This document shows, piece after piece, positions 42,655 through 50,993 of a DNA stretch of 64,000 bases. Position numbers and translations under genes: made by a program. A model generated the notes under the pieces. The model saw only the letters and a list, made by a program, of their open reading frames with translations. It was not told where the DNA came from and did no database searches. Numbering within the stretch: position 1 is the first letter of the stretch; each line of letters opens with the position of its first letter. The DNA comes from Cohaesibacter sp. (GTDB lineage Bacteria > Pseudomonadota > Alphaproteobacteria > Rhizobiales > Cohaesibacteraceae): positions 62,001 through 126,000 of the forward strand of contig JAOAQZ010000005.1 in NCBI GenBank assembly GCA_025210795.1. Direction: 5' to 3'.

Positions 42655-42808
42655 CATTTTGTCCAGAATATTGCACACTTTCCGGCGTGATCGATCATTT
42701 GTGTCCAGAAGATAGGTTTTCTAGACAAGCCAATTTCCCTAAAAAATTCAAAACCCTACGTCATTTACTTGGAATTTCTATCTGTCCAGAATAACAGTCC
42801 CCCCCACA
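42655..42808 (-). repeat. Phage left terminus with four transposase-site-like motifs
   Basis: Read inward from 42808: TGTGGGGGGGACTG, then TTATTCTGGACAG (42782-42794), a weaker TTGTCTAGAA near 42720-42728, TATCTTCTGGACACAAATG (42696-42714) and GCAATATTCTGGACAAAATG (42655-42674). By analogy with Mu L1-L3 these bind transposase A. The outermost TGGAC lies at positions 21-25, as at the right end. Confidence 0.8.
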
Positions 42809-42813
42809 CGCTC
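42809..42813. repeat. Target-site duplication CGCTC, phage left side
   Basis: Direct repeat of 3453-3457, immediately outside the left terminus (CCACA on the plus strand). Confidence 0.93.
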
Positions 42814-44099
42814 AAAGCCATCTTTTCTTTGAGAGCCTGTTTCTCCAATTCCAAATCACGAACACGCTCTTCGTAGGCTTTGATGACACTTGGCACGGAC
42901 GCGTCGAGAATACGCTCCAGCAGTTTCGAAAGCTGGCTTTCAACCTTGTCCAGTTTTGCTCCCATGGCCTTCGTATTCTTTTCGGCCTGAGCGCCTTGGT
43001 AGTCCCACAGTTCCTTGAACATGGATTTTCCGACCTTAAAGAGGGCATCGCTTGGTGTTGCCTGGCCGATCAAATCTTCGAACTCACCTTCGATCTTGTC
43101 GCGGCGGATTGATTTGCCGTAGCTATCGCAGCCGCGTTTCGGGCAAAGGTAGTATGGATATTTTTTGTTCGAGCCTTTCGACCAGCAAGCAGTCAAAGGC
43201 GTATTGCAGTCGCTACAGACAACGTGACCACGAAGAGGGAAGTCTTCTTGCAAGTTGGACTGACGCGGCGCGTAGAAACCGCCCTTAAGACGTTCTTGAA
43301 TGCGCTGATAAGTTTGTGAAGAAATGATTGGTTGGTGCTGACCAACTCGAAGGTCAACGCCCCAACTAGGCGCTTCTACATAGCCTGCATAAGCGGCTTG
43401 ATTGAGCAACACCGACACGCGTTGATGGCGGACTTCCCCGCGCGAGTCCTTTGGAAAGAGTGGATTGCTTAATAAAAAGCGCTGAACTTCTGCCTGACTT
43501 TCAAAGCGCCCAGAGGCATATCCTTCTAGGGCTTCTTGAATAACAGATGCGAGCGGTTCATCGCGGACAAGCATTTTGCCGCGACCTGAGACACGCTCAT
43601 ATCTATAGCCTGCCGGAGCCTGAAAGACCCAATATCCATTTTGGACACGGGCTTTCATTCTGTTCTTGGTCTGCTCGCCATTCTTCTGTCGCTGATGTTG
43701 GGAGACACTGGCAAGCAGGTTTTCTACTAAGATTGAATCCGGGTCTTCCCCGAACTCAATAGAAGGAGATTCCAAGACGCCGCCAGCTTCGGCAATGCTG
43801 CGGCGCAATTCCAAGTGTGCGTCCAATCCACGCGCAAGGCGCGAGACGTCATCAATGAGAATACGAGTTCCTTTGACCTTCTGTTTGCGCACAAAAGAAA
43901 GCATCGTTTCCATGCCAGGTCGCTGCTTTGTGCTGCCTGACATATCGTCACTGAACACACCAACAATCTGGTAGCCCTTAAGCCGTGCAAAGTCCCGGCA
44001 ACGGGTTTCTTGCGAATTCAACCCATCACCAACCTTGGTTTGTTTGGTGCTGGAAACGCGGCGATAAATCACCGCTTGATTTAAGTGAGTGTCACTCAT
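42809..44099 (-). pseudogene. Large serine recombinase of the IME, N-terminal 430 codons (disrupted)
   Basis: Catalytic resolvase domain: YRRVSSTKQTKVGDGLNSQ with the nucleophilic Ser, FSDDMSGSTKQRPGM, ILIDDVSRLARG. Then the recombinase domain (GYWVFQAPAGYRYE) and a zinc ribbon (CSDCNTPL, YYLCPKRGC), and a coiled coil (LEKQALKEKMAL) where the phage cuts in. Beyond 42809 the frame runs 14 more codons into phage DNA and stops at 42765, so a truncated protein may be made. The rest of the gene is at 3151-3452. It probably catalysed IME integration at tRNA-Arg. ATGA overlap with its small companion. Confidence 0.9.
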
Positions 44100-44431
44100 G
44101 GCGATGCGTCCTCCCGTTTTTTGGTCGATGGCTTCTCCTCATTTTCTGGATGAGAAGAGTCTATCGCGTTGGGATCGCCCTGAGTCTCAAGAGTGAAGTT
44201 TTCAAAAAACTGCCCACAATTTTTGACGTCGAAGCCAAGACGGACAAATGAATACATGACGGACCAGAGCGCTTCCAAAAGCTCAAGCTTTTCGGTGTCG
44301 TTCAGGTCAAAATTCTCCAATTCAGCCATGTAGCGCGACGGATCGAGTTCCGGCGCTAAGGCAGGAAGAGGTTGGTCTGCGCCTTCGTTCGACGCAAATT
44401 TATTGAAGTCCATCAAATCATTCTTTTGCAT
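44096..44431 (-). CDS. Small companion of the serine recombinase
   Basis: 111 residues, acidic: ELDPSRYMAELENFDLNDTEKLELLEALWSVMYSFVRLGFDVKNCGQFFENF. Ends overlapping the recombinase start as ATGA, so the two were co-translated. The composition fits a recombination directionality or accessory factor found next to such recombinases, but I do not recognise a named family. A GGAGGTG lies upstream of the ATG. Confidence 0.6.
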   Translation of the reverse strand: MQKNDLMDFNKFASNEGADQPLPALAPELDPSRYMAELENFDLNDTEKLELLEALWSVMYSFVRLGFDVKNCGQFFENFTLETQGDPNAIDSSHPENEEKPSTKKREDASP

Positions 44432-44752
44432 GATGCACCTCCTTTCTTGGCGTCTTTACAAAAGAAACAAATATACAGAACAAATAAAGAACACTCAAGG
44501 AATATATTCCTGTTTTGTGTCATTATTTCTATATTTTTACTTGATGTATTCATGCTCACTATCTCCCTTAAGAACCTAATTCACAGTTTAAAACCTGTTG
44601 CTCTTGGACGATTGAAGATGAAGTGTGCTTATTTGCTATAGCCCGAACGTCAACATCAGGCTAGGTCAGCTAGGGAGAGTCTATACAAGCAAAATCGCAG
44701 ATGAGAGAGTGTTTGAAGACTTATAGCATTATAATATTTAGGGATTTTTCGT

Positions 44753-45382
44753 GTGCGTTTGCCCAAAAAATCAAAGGCAAAGATCAAAAGAAAGCCGCTC
44801 TATCGTTCATCAAAGATCAGCGACTATCGATTCCAAAAGGTGCTTTGGCACTTTGTTCGCGATCATTCAGTTGCTTTAACAGCAACCGAAACACGACTGA
44901 GCGCCAACAGCGTTACAGCCATATTCCGCAAACTGCGTATCTACTTCTTTGAAGTTGGGTTGTTCACCGACTTCTATGAGGGCAGCAATCCACTCGAAAT
45001 CACGACCGAAAATGAGGTCGTAGAATTTCTGCTGCTGGATTATCACCTCACGCGTTTACGAGATAAGCGCGGCATGAAGATCATACCGGGTGAACCTGAC
45101 TACCATTTTGCCGAGAGCCATTGGCGTTTTCAATTTAGGTTACTGATGGATCAGCGCTCTGCTGAGGGCGTTTACAACATGATGCATAGTCATTTGCTTG
45201 AGATCATTCGAGCTTGTGGCCCAATTGGAGCGCACCCGCAGAACGTAGCAATGGCCCGACGAATTAGAGCCAGACAGCTAGATCAACGTGTCTCATGGCT
45301 AATGAGAAATTCTCCAGAATTTCGCTCTGAAAAGTTCCGGGTGATGTTGAAGGAAATCAGGGATATCGAGATTGAAGACTGA
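44753..45382 (+). CDS. Putative DNA-binding protein of the IME, unknown
   Basis: 209 residues starting with GTG behind AGGGA. Very basic N-terminus (PKKSKAKIKRKPLYRSSK), then YRFQKVLWHFVRDHSVALTATETRLSANSVTAIFRKLRIYFFE, which looks like the HTH of IS1595-type transposases (LS.NTV....LR). The usual DDE domain is absent; the rest is helical with ESHWRFQFRLLMDQRSAEGVYN. Function not known; possibly regulation of the element. The AT-rich 44432-44752 upstream shows no gene and may hold promoters for both directions. Confidence 0.55.
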   Translation: MRLPKKSKAKIKRKPLYRSSKISDYRFQKVLWHFVRDHSVALTATETRLSANSVTAIFRKLRIYFFEVGLFTDFYEGSNPLEITTENEVVEFLLLDYHLTRLRDKRGMKIIPGEPDYHFAESHWRFQFRLLMDQRSAEGVYNMMHSHLLEIIRACGPIGAHPQNVAMARRIRARQLDQRVSWLMRNSPEFRSEKFRVMLKEIRDIEIED

Positions 45383-45451
45383 CGCACTGATGACCTTGTT
45401 CAGTTCAGCCTTGAATAAGTGCAAAGAGGCAATAAGGAGAAGTGCAAGATG

Positions 45452-45604
45452 TGCGGGGTAGTACCCGCAATCTTGGCAAGGGAGATGCTGCGCTCTCCCG
45501 TTGCATCCCTCTAGCGCTTGGCTCTTCCAGGGCATTAAGCCCGTTGCAGAGCCATCCAATCCGTTTCGCCGGATTGACCCACTCGCGGGAGATTTCGCTC
45601 TCCC
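45452..45604. repeat. Cluster of five hairpins upstream of the RM operon
   Basis: TGCGGG/CCCGCA (45452-45469), GGGAGA/TCTCCC (45480-45499), GGGC/GCCC (45530-45542), CAATCCG/CGGATTG (45557-45576), GGGAGA/TCTCCC (45587-45604). The last two share the loop TTTCGC, and the GGGAGA stem occurs twice. 45383-45928 has no protein gene. Candidate single-strand origin, oriT, structured RNA or regulatory site. Confidence 0.5.
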
Positions 45605-45928
45605 TGCACCCATCACTTCGGCTTAGTCTATTATTTAGCTTCAAGCTGATATCGAATGAAAATCAATGCTCCCCTTGATGATCTGAGAACCCAAAGATGA
45701 CGGCTTGTAAGCCTGTGGAGCGATTTAGGAATTTTCGTTGGCAGACATAATATCCAACGGCTAGACTCGCTGGAAATGGGATTCCGGCTTACAGATTCGG
45801 CATAGGTCATTAGCGGAAATAAGAGCTCCATCTTTATATCGATGTCACGATCGATCCAATGGAGTTCGAGCATCGCGAAGTCTGATCGGATTCCACACCG
45901 TACATCAAGTTGAAGAAGACTATTAAAA

Positions 45929-47776
45929 ATGGCACGAATTGGATTATTCGATTTAATTGAACCTAAGGAATGGAAATTCCCGACACATGGAGATGTCGTG
46001 GAAGCAAAACGTCGTGCACAAAGATACCTTTCTGATCACGGCACTATGGAAGGTGCGGAGTTTCAGATTGAGGAGTTTGTGCGCCAATGGGCTATTGAGC
46101 GGCTGATTTCTGGATATGGCTACCCTGAGGAGTGGCTAGGAGAACGAGTAATTATCGAAGAACCCGTAAAGATGGGTTCATCTGAAAAGCAAGCAGATAT
46201 TTCAATCAAAAATAGTACTGGTCGCACATTTTTGTACATAGAAGCAAAGTCAAGAGGAACAACAGAGGCCGAGTTCAAAGAAGCAGAGCGTCAATTGGAG
46301 ACTTACCTAGCTTCAACACATACCGCCACAATTGGAATGATAACCGATGGTGACCGAGTAAAGGTTCTTCGAAAAAAAATAGACCCTAACGACTTTGAAT
46401 ATATCACGGATCTTCCATCATACGGTCTCGAAACCAAATACAAAGCGCAATTGGTCCGAGAGCTGCCTCCTGAAGGAACCGGTAGAAAAACCGGGTTGCA
46501 AGTTCTGAATGAAGATTATGAACGTGTTTTGTTTGATTGCCATAGTGCAGCGCGCGACGTTGATGGTCTGCACTCCGATGAGGCTCTAGATGAGATTTGC
46601 AAGGTTATTTACACGAAAATATACGACGAGAGGCAAACTACTAAAAAAGAGGAAGGCGCTGCTTTTAGGTTCCAAACTTTCGGTGCAAGTAACGCGTCTG
46701 AATTAGCATCAAATATTCGAGAACTTTATGAAGAAGCAAGAAATAGTGATATTGAGATTTACTCGAAGCGTATTCCTGATTACGAGCGGTCGAGAGGTGT
46801 ATTCAAAACGCAAATACGACTGAGTGACGCAGCACTGTTTAGGGTGGTAGAGCGGATTCAAGAATTCTCGTTGATTGATAGTGGAACAGATGTAAAGGGA
46901 CGAGCCTTTCAGAATATTCTCGGTCCGGCAATACGAGCTGGTATGGGCCAATATTTCACGCCGGACCCAATCGTGAAATTAGCAATTGGCGCCGTGGAGC
47001 CGAAGGCGGATGACTTAATTCTTGATCCATTTTGCGGATCAGGTCACTTTCTCACTACCGCACTTCAGCATGTCGTTGCCAATCAAGCCGCATCATTGTC
47101 GGATCGCGATCTTAGTGAGTTTAAGTTTTTCCATTTACACGGGATAGAAAAGTCGGATCGAATGGTTCGAATTGCTATGACCGATATGATGTTGCATGAC
47201 GATGGGCATACGAATATTAGAAACCAAGATGCATTACTTTCGTTTGATAACTATCCCGACATAATTGCGCTGAGGGACGATGGTCGGCAAGACCCTGCGG
47301 TTTTTGATATCATTGTAACAAACCCACCTTTTGGCAGCATAATGCGCCAAGAGACCATGTCCATGCTTGGTAGATTTGAACTTGGATATAAGAAGAAGTC
47401 ATTGCCTTTGGAGATAATTGGCCTTGAGAGAAGTATACAGTTTTTGAAACCAGGGGGGCGAATTGCAATAGTTCTCCCTGAACACATAATGAAGGGGAAG
47501 TCCACTTCCTTTGTACGCAAATGGCTTCCTGGGATTGTGAAAACAAAAGGAATATTTTTCTTTCCAGAGGAGGCGTTTACTCCATATGGAGCAATGGTGA
47601 AGACATGTCTTTGCATTTTTCAAAAACTGAAAGAAGGCGAAGAGCCGAAGCCAGATGAAAGTGTCTTTCTTTGTGAAGTCGAAAACCTCGGATACGAGGC
47701 AACAGGTAAGCCTAAATCAGGTTCTGAAGTAGACGACGCAATTGGAGAATTTAGGAAGGAGGTTAGCTGGAAATGA
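45929..47776 (+). CDS. BcgI-like restriction-modification subunit (nuclease plus N6-adenine methyltransferase)
   Basis: 615 residues. The N-terminal third is a type I R-like PD-(D/E)xK nuclease domain: SEKQADISI (Asp) and LYIEAKSRG (ExK). A helical linker is followed by the methyltransferase: GMGQYFTPDPIVKLAI, motif I LILDPFCGSGHFLTTAL and catalytic motif IV DIIVTNPPFGS. Fusion of cutting and methylating functions in one chain, with a separate specificity gene next, is the BcgI (type IIB/IIG) arrangement. Defence cargo of the IME. AT-rich, no promoter placed. Confidence 0.85.
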   Translation: MARIGLFDLIEPKEWKFPTHGDVVEAKRRAQRYLSDHGTMEGAEFQIEEFVRQWAIERLISGYGYPEEWLGERVIIEEPVKMGSSEKQADISIKNSTGRTFLYIEAKSRGTTEAEFKEAERQLETYLASTHTATIGMITDGDRVKVLRKKIDPNDFEYITDLPSYGLETKYKAQLVRELPPEGTGRKTGLQVLNEDYERVLFDCHSAARDVDGLHSDEALDEICKVIYTKIYDERQTTKKEEGAAFRFQTFGASNASELASNIRELYEEARNSDIEIYSKRIPDYERSRGVFKTQIRLSDAALFRVVERIQEFSLIDSGTDVKGRAFQNILGPAIRAGMGQYFTPDPIVKLAIGAVEPKADDLILDPFCGSGHFLTTALQHVVANQAASLSDRDLSEFKFFHLHGIEKSDRMVRIAMTDMMLHDDGHTNIRNQDALLSFDNYPDIIALRDDGRQDPAVFDIIVTNPPFGSIMRQETMSMLGRFELGYKKKSLPLEIIGLERSIQFLKPGGRIAIVLPEHIMKGKSTSFVRKWLPGIVKTKGIFFFPEEAFTPYGAMVKTCLCIFQKLKEGEEPKPDESVFLCEVENLGYEATGKPKSGSEVDDAIGEFRKEVSWK

Positions 47777-48588
47777 AGACACTTCTAAAGAAACGTTCAG
47801 AGCTTCAAAAAACGGGCAGATGGGACATTGATTTCCACCTACCTCCTGAGGAAATAGTCAAGTATCGCGATGATCTCATAAATCGAGTTGATGCCGTAGC
47901 TTCGGTACAAAAGAGTAAACGCGATCCAACAAAAACGCCCGATACCACCTTCCAATATATCGATATTTCAAGCGTGGACGTCGCAAACGGAGTAATTGCC
48001 AACCCGCAAGAAGTGGCTGGTGTCGAAGCCCCATCAAGAGCACGTAAAGTTGTAAGAGCGTTTGATATTATTATTTCAACCTGTCGACCAACACGAGGAG
48101 CTATCGCCGTAGTTCCTATTCATCTTCATAATCAGATCGCGTCGACTGGTTTTTCCGTCATTAGAGCAAATGCTAACGTGAATCCGTATTATTTGCATTT
48201 CGCTTTGCGGCAACCAAGCACTTTGGAGCAGTTTAGGAAATGGAGCACAGGCTCAAGTTACCCTGCTATCCTTGATGAAGATGTCGAAAAAACAAGGGTT
48301 CCTATACCGTCTAGAGAAGAACAGGATGCGATAGCACGCGAGGTTGTTCAAGCGTTGCTAGATAGGCAGTCGGCTGTAAAACAGGCTGACGCGATGTATG
48401 GCACAACATTGAAAGATATCCGGCAAAAAATGTACAAGCCGGGAATTGAGAATGGGACTAGCGAAGTAGATGATAGTGGTAGCGCTGATTGGCCTTGTAC
48501 AATCGATGAAATTGAGAGTGCTTTAAGCGACTTGCCGGAGCTGGATATAGATCAACTTAAGAGGGTAAAAATGCGGCGCTCAATTTAA
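47773..48588 (+). CDS. Restriction-modification specificity subunit (HsdS-like, single TRD)
   Basis: 271 residues, about half of a type I HsdS: one target-recognition domain with FQYIDISSVDVANG, IISTCRPTRGAIAVVP, NPYYLHFALRQPSTLEQFRKWSTGSSYPAIL and a helical spacer IPSREEQDAIAREVVQALLDRQ. It dimerises or pairs with the RM chain to read a bipartite site. GGAGG lies 10 bases before the ATG, which overlaps the RM stop region (47773-47776). Confidence 0.85.
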   Translation: MKTLLKKRSELQKTGRWDIDFHLPPEEIVKYRDDLINRVDAVASVQKSKRDPTKTPDTTFQYIDISSVDVANGVIANPQEVAGVEAPSRARKVVRAFDIIISTCRPTRGAIAVVPIHLHNQIASTGFSVIRANANVNPYYLHFALRQPSTLEQFRKWSTGSSYPAILDEDVEKTRVPIPSREEQDAIAREVVQALLDRQSAVKQADAMYGTTLKDIRQKMYKPGIENGTSEVDDSGSADWPCTIDEIESALSDLPELDIDQLKRVKMRRSI

Positions 48589-48793
48589 AATTATTGGAAT
48601 TGTAAGCTCGTTTTTACTCTATAGATAACGGCTGTGATAACCTTCTGGGGCTTTGCCCCGCACGCTACAAGAGCCTTCCGCCCAGCTTCATGTCGCTTTG
48701 CTCATTGCAGCTGGTTCCCCGCGAAGGCTCTTTCCGCTTGCTCCCCATTCTCGCCGAATGCAGGGTTTGATGAGATCAAACCCACATTTGACT
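48589..48793. other. Structured convergent gap between hsdS-like gene and coupling protein
   Basis: No gene. GGGGC TTT GCCCC hairpin (48647-48659), then a 10-bp inverted repeat AAGAGCCTTC (48669-48678)/GAAGGCTCTT (48723-48732) enclosing an inner CCAGC/GCTGG. It may terminate both converging transcripts; no T-run makes a simple terminator unlikely. Confidence 0.4.
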
Positions 48794-50260
48794 TTAAAGG
48801 TCGCCCCGAGCCACTTCCAGAAGATCGAGTAAGTCTTGGTCAGTAGGGTAGGACGGGCGCTCAACGGAAATTGCCTGCGTGTCTGTCAGCCACTTGTACC
48901 GATCCGGTTTTTGACGAACATCACGTAAGTAACCTTCCATTTCAGGACGCTCCCAGAAGTTCGGCATATCGACAATGAAGTACCCAAGATCGCGAGATTC
49001 TAGCAGCGCGGTTTCGCCGCCGGTTGCAGCACGAATGTCCTCGACTTGTAGAAGCGGGCGTGATTGCTCGGACAGGCTATCACCTGAGCCGTTGACCTGG
49101 TTCTGATTGACGTTAAAGCCCCGCACCATCACGCTTGTTTTGCCAGAGCGATGTTCAATCTCTTTCAGCGTGTCGTTTTCCGGCAGGCCGCGATAGAGCG
49201 TATGGGCGACGGCCTTTTTCCAAATCCGCGCAGTCTCTTTTCCGTACTTGGTTTCTATTTGCGCGGCAGCATTTTGAAACACGCCCAGGAAGTTGATACC
49301 GCCTTGGCGGTAGAGAGTGAGAATTTCATAGAAGTTAGAGACGTAAAGTTGGCCCCATTCTTCGCCGACAACAAGCGCGCGAAGTGGGCCATGCGCATCA
49401 GCAAAACGTTCAATGATTGCAGCCGTCATCGCGCCTACAAAGTTGCGGCTGGTATCACTGCGGGCAGAACCTAGAATAAAAAGTGCGGTGCGCTCATGCT
49501 TCATATCAGCAGGATCAAACGAGCTAGTTTCGGTTGCGTAACGCCCGGCAGAGCCGGGCTGAAACCCTTGTAGGCGTTCCATGAAAAGGGAAGCGTAGGC
49601 ATTCCATTGGTCACGAGATTCTGTGAGGCTCGCAATCTGGCGGCACATACCCGCATCATCTTGCATGCGGGGATCAAGTGACCACTCCAGTAGATTGAGC
49701 GCTATTTCATCGGGACTGCGGGCATAAAAATTCCATAGGCCACCCGGATTACACGACCACTGATCGCAAGGATAAAGCGCGGTGATTTTATAATACAACG
49801 CCGAGGCAGAGCGGACGCCTTGCCCGATCCAGCGGTGCGCCGGGTTAGGATCAATCGGAATGAGATAGCTGGCGGCATCATAGGCGGCTTCACCGACAAT
49901 AGAGCGAAGCCGAGGCTCGGCGGCAATCTCTAAAAGCCGTGTATTGAGATTGAAAGTTTCACTTGGGTAGCCATAAAGCTGAGCTGGATTGATGAAGCGG
50001 ACGCGGTAGCCTTGCCGTTCCAATGTCTTCCAGGAAATCCAAGCCAGCTCAGCGTCTTTTGGATCGGTAATGATCTTTGTGAGATGCGCCGTGCGCGGCG
50101 AAACAAGATTCACCCCAAGAAACCGGGTGAGCTTACCTTTACCTGCTTGCGCATCGATGGCGACGGGTTCCGTTCCATCGTAGATAACAGGCTCGCCATT
50201 TATGAAACCTAGTTCGATGCCTGGCCTGACATGCCGATAGGCGCGGGTAAGAGCGCTCAC
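48794..50260 (-). CDS. Type IV coupling protein-like ATPase (TraG/VirD4 family)
   Basis: 488 residues, without membrane segments. P-loop region DAQAGKGKLTRFLGVNLVSP, Walker B-like RALVVGEEWGQLY, then EILTLYRQGGINFLGVFQNAAAQIETKYG, typical of T4CPs. It would bring the relaxase-bound strand to a transfer channel supplied by another element. The P-loop (AGKGKL) is non-canonical. Overlaps the 75-residue gene by 4 bases. Last gene of the mob operon. Confidence 0.75.
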   Translation of the reverse strand: MSALTRAYRHVRPGIELGFINGEPVIYDGTEPVAIDAQAGKGKLTRFLGVNLVSPRTAHLTKIITDPKDAELAWISWKTLERQGYRVRFINPAQLYGYPSETFNLNTRLLEIAAEPRLRSIVGEAAYDAASYLIPIDPNPAHRWIGQGVRSASALYYKITALYPCDQWSCNPGGLWNFYARSPDEIALNLLEWSLDPRMQDDAGMCRQIASLTESRDQWNAYASLFMERLQGFQPGSAGRYATETSSFDPADMKHERTALFILGSARSDTSRNFVGAMTAAIIERFADAHGPLRALVVGEEWGQLYVSNFYEILTLYRQGGINFLGVFQNAAAQIETKYGKETARIWKKAVAHTLYRGLPENDTLKEIEHRSGKTSVMVRGFNVNQNQVNGSGDSLSEQSRPLLQVEDIRAATGGETALLESRDLGYFIVDMPNFWERPEMEGYLRDVRQKPDRYKWLTDTQAISVERPSYPTDQDLLDLLEVARGDL

Positions 50261-50484
50261 AGCAATCCCTCTTTCTTAAGGGCTTCAACATCATTGAGTT
50301 TTGAATGACCAAGCGAGCCGCTTGGGTTGGCATCGAGCATCGCTTGAAGCTGAAACGCAGCGGCTTCTTCTGCCTTTATCCTAGCAATGCGCGCTTCGGC
50401 TGCGTCCTCCCATGCTAAGCGTTGCTGTGCATGGGATTCAAACATCCAGAAGAATTGAACATACTCACTAATTTGCCGCATCAT
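50257..50484 (-). CDS. Small mob-operon protein
   Basis: 75 residues: RQISEYVQFFWMFESHAQQRLAWEDAAEARIARIKAEEAAAFQLQAMLDANPSGSLGHSKLNDVEALKKEGLL. Amphipathic helix and acidic coil, with ATGA overlaps to both neighbours. Unknown role. Confidence 0.55.
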   Translation of the reverse strand: MMRQISEYVQFFWMFESHAQQRLAWEDAAEARIARIKAEEAAAFQLQAMLDANPSGSLGHSKLNDVEALKKEGLL

Positions 50485-50969
50485 TTGCCTAACTCCTCTT
50501 CATCGTCCCAGGACGCATAGTCGAATGTGTTTGATGGGGGCGGCAGTTCATGGGAGCGAGATGTCGCTGCTGAAGGAAGAGTTAAACCTTGGTTGGCCGC
50601 TTCTGTTTGTGATTCCGATACGATTGAAACTAGGCCGAATGCTCCGATGTCGTAGGAGGCAATAAAAATATATGGCCAGTATTTTTGTTCGACTTGGAAG
50701 CCCAATAAGGCTTCGCAAAAAACTACAAAAATTGGAATGACGATTATTCCACCAACGCCTCCACCTATAAAGGCTCGTGCTTCGTAGGGCTCGCAAACCC
50801 ATTGGCCAATACCAACAGGTTTATTCCACGCTAGGAGGGACCAGACGGTTATTATACAAGCGAGGAAGGTAAAAACTGCAAATATAACAAGGCCAGCAAA
50901 AAAGAGTGCTCCGCCTACCAATGCTAAACCCATCCCGATACCTGTCATTTCATTGTTATTTGAGGACAT
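50481..50969 (-). CDS. Membrane protein of the mob operon
   Basis: 162 residues with about four hydrophobic segments: GIGMGLALVGGALFFAGLVIFAVFTFLAC, IITVWSLLAW, GGGVGGIIVIPIFVVFCEALLG and WPYIFIASYDIGAFGLVSIV, then a polar Pro/Ser-rich C-terminus. It resembles the membrane half of a split coupling protein, which the soluble ATPase downstream lacks. Inferred. Confidence 0.55.
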   Translation of the reverse strand: MSSNNNEMTGIGMGLALVGGALFFAGLVIFAVFTFLACIITVWSLLAWNKPVGIGQWVCEPYEARAFIGGGVGGIIVIPIFVVFCEALLGFQVEQKYWPYIFIASYDIGAFGLVSIVSESQTEAANQGLTLPSAATSRSHELPPPSNTFDYASWDDEEELGK

Positions 50970-50993
50970 GGAAAGTCTCCTTTGTTGTTTGGC

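Larger units (their letters stand above)
3458..42808 (-). mobile_element. Complete Mu-like transposable prophage (39,351 bp)
   Basis: Genome order and content are Mu-like: repressor, Ner, transposase A, ATPase B, GemA, Mor, lysis, DUF1804/TerL, DUF935 portal, MuF, G, protease I, capsid, sheath, tube, P2-type baseplate. The phage left end is at 42808 and the right end at 3458. Both termini read TGTGG inward and have TGGAC at positions 21-25, and the element is flanked by the 5-bp direct repeat CGCTC (3453-3457, 42809-42813), the duplication length known for Mu. All modules are present, with no broken core gene apart from the portal/MuF junction discussed separately. Confidence 0.95.

Noticed and set aside
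44753-45382. Complete IS1595-type insertion sequence
   Set aside because: Only the HTH-like part resembles IS1595 transposases; no DDE domain and no terminal inverted repeats around it.
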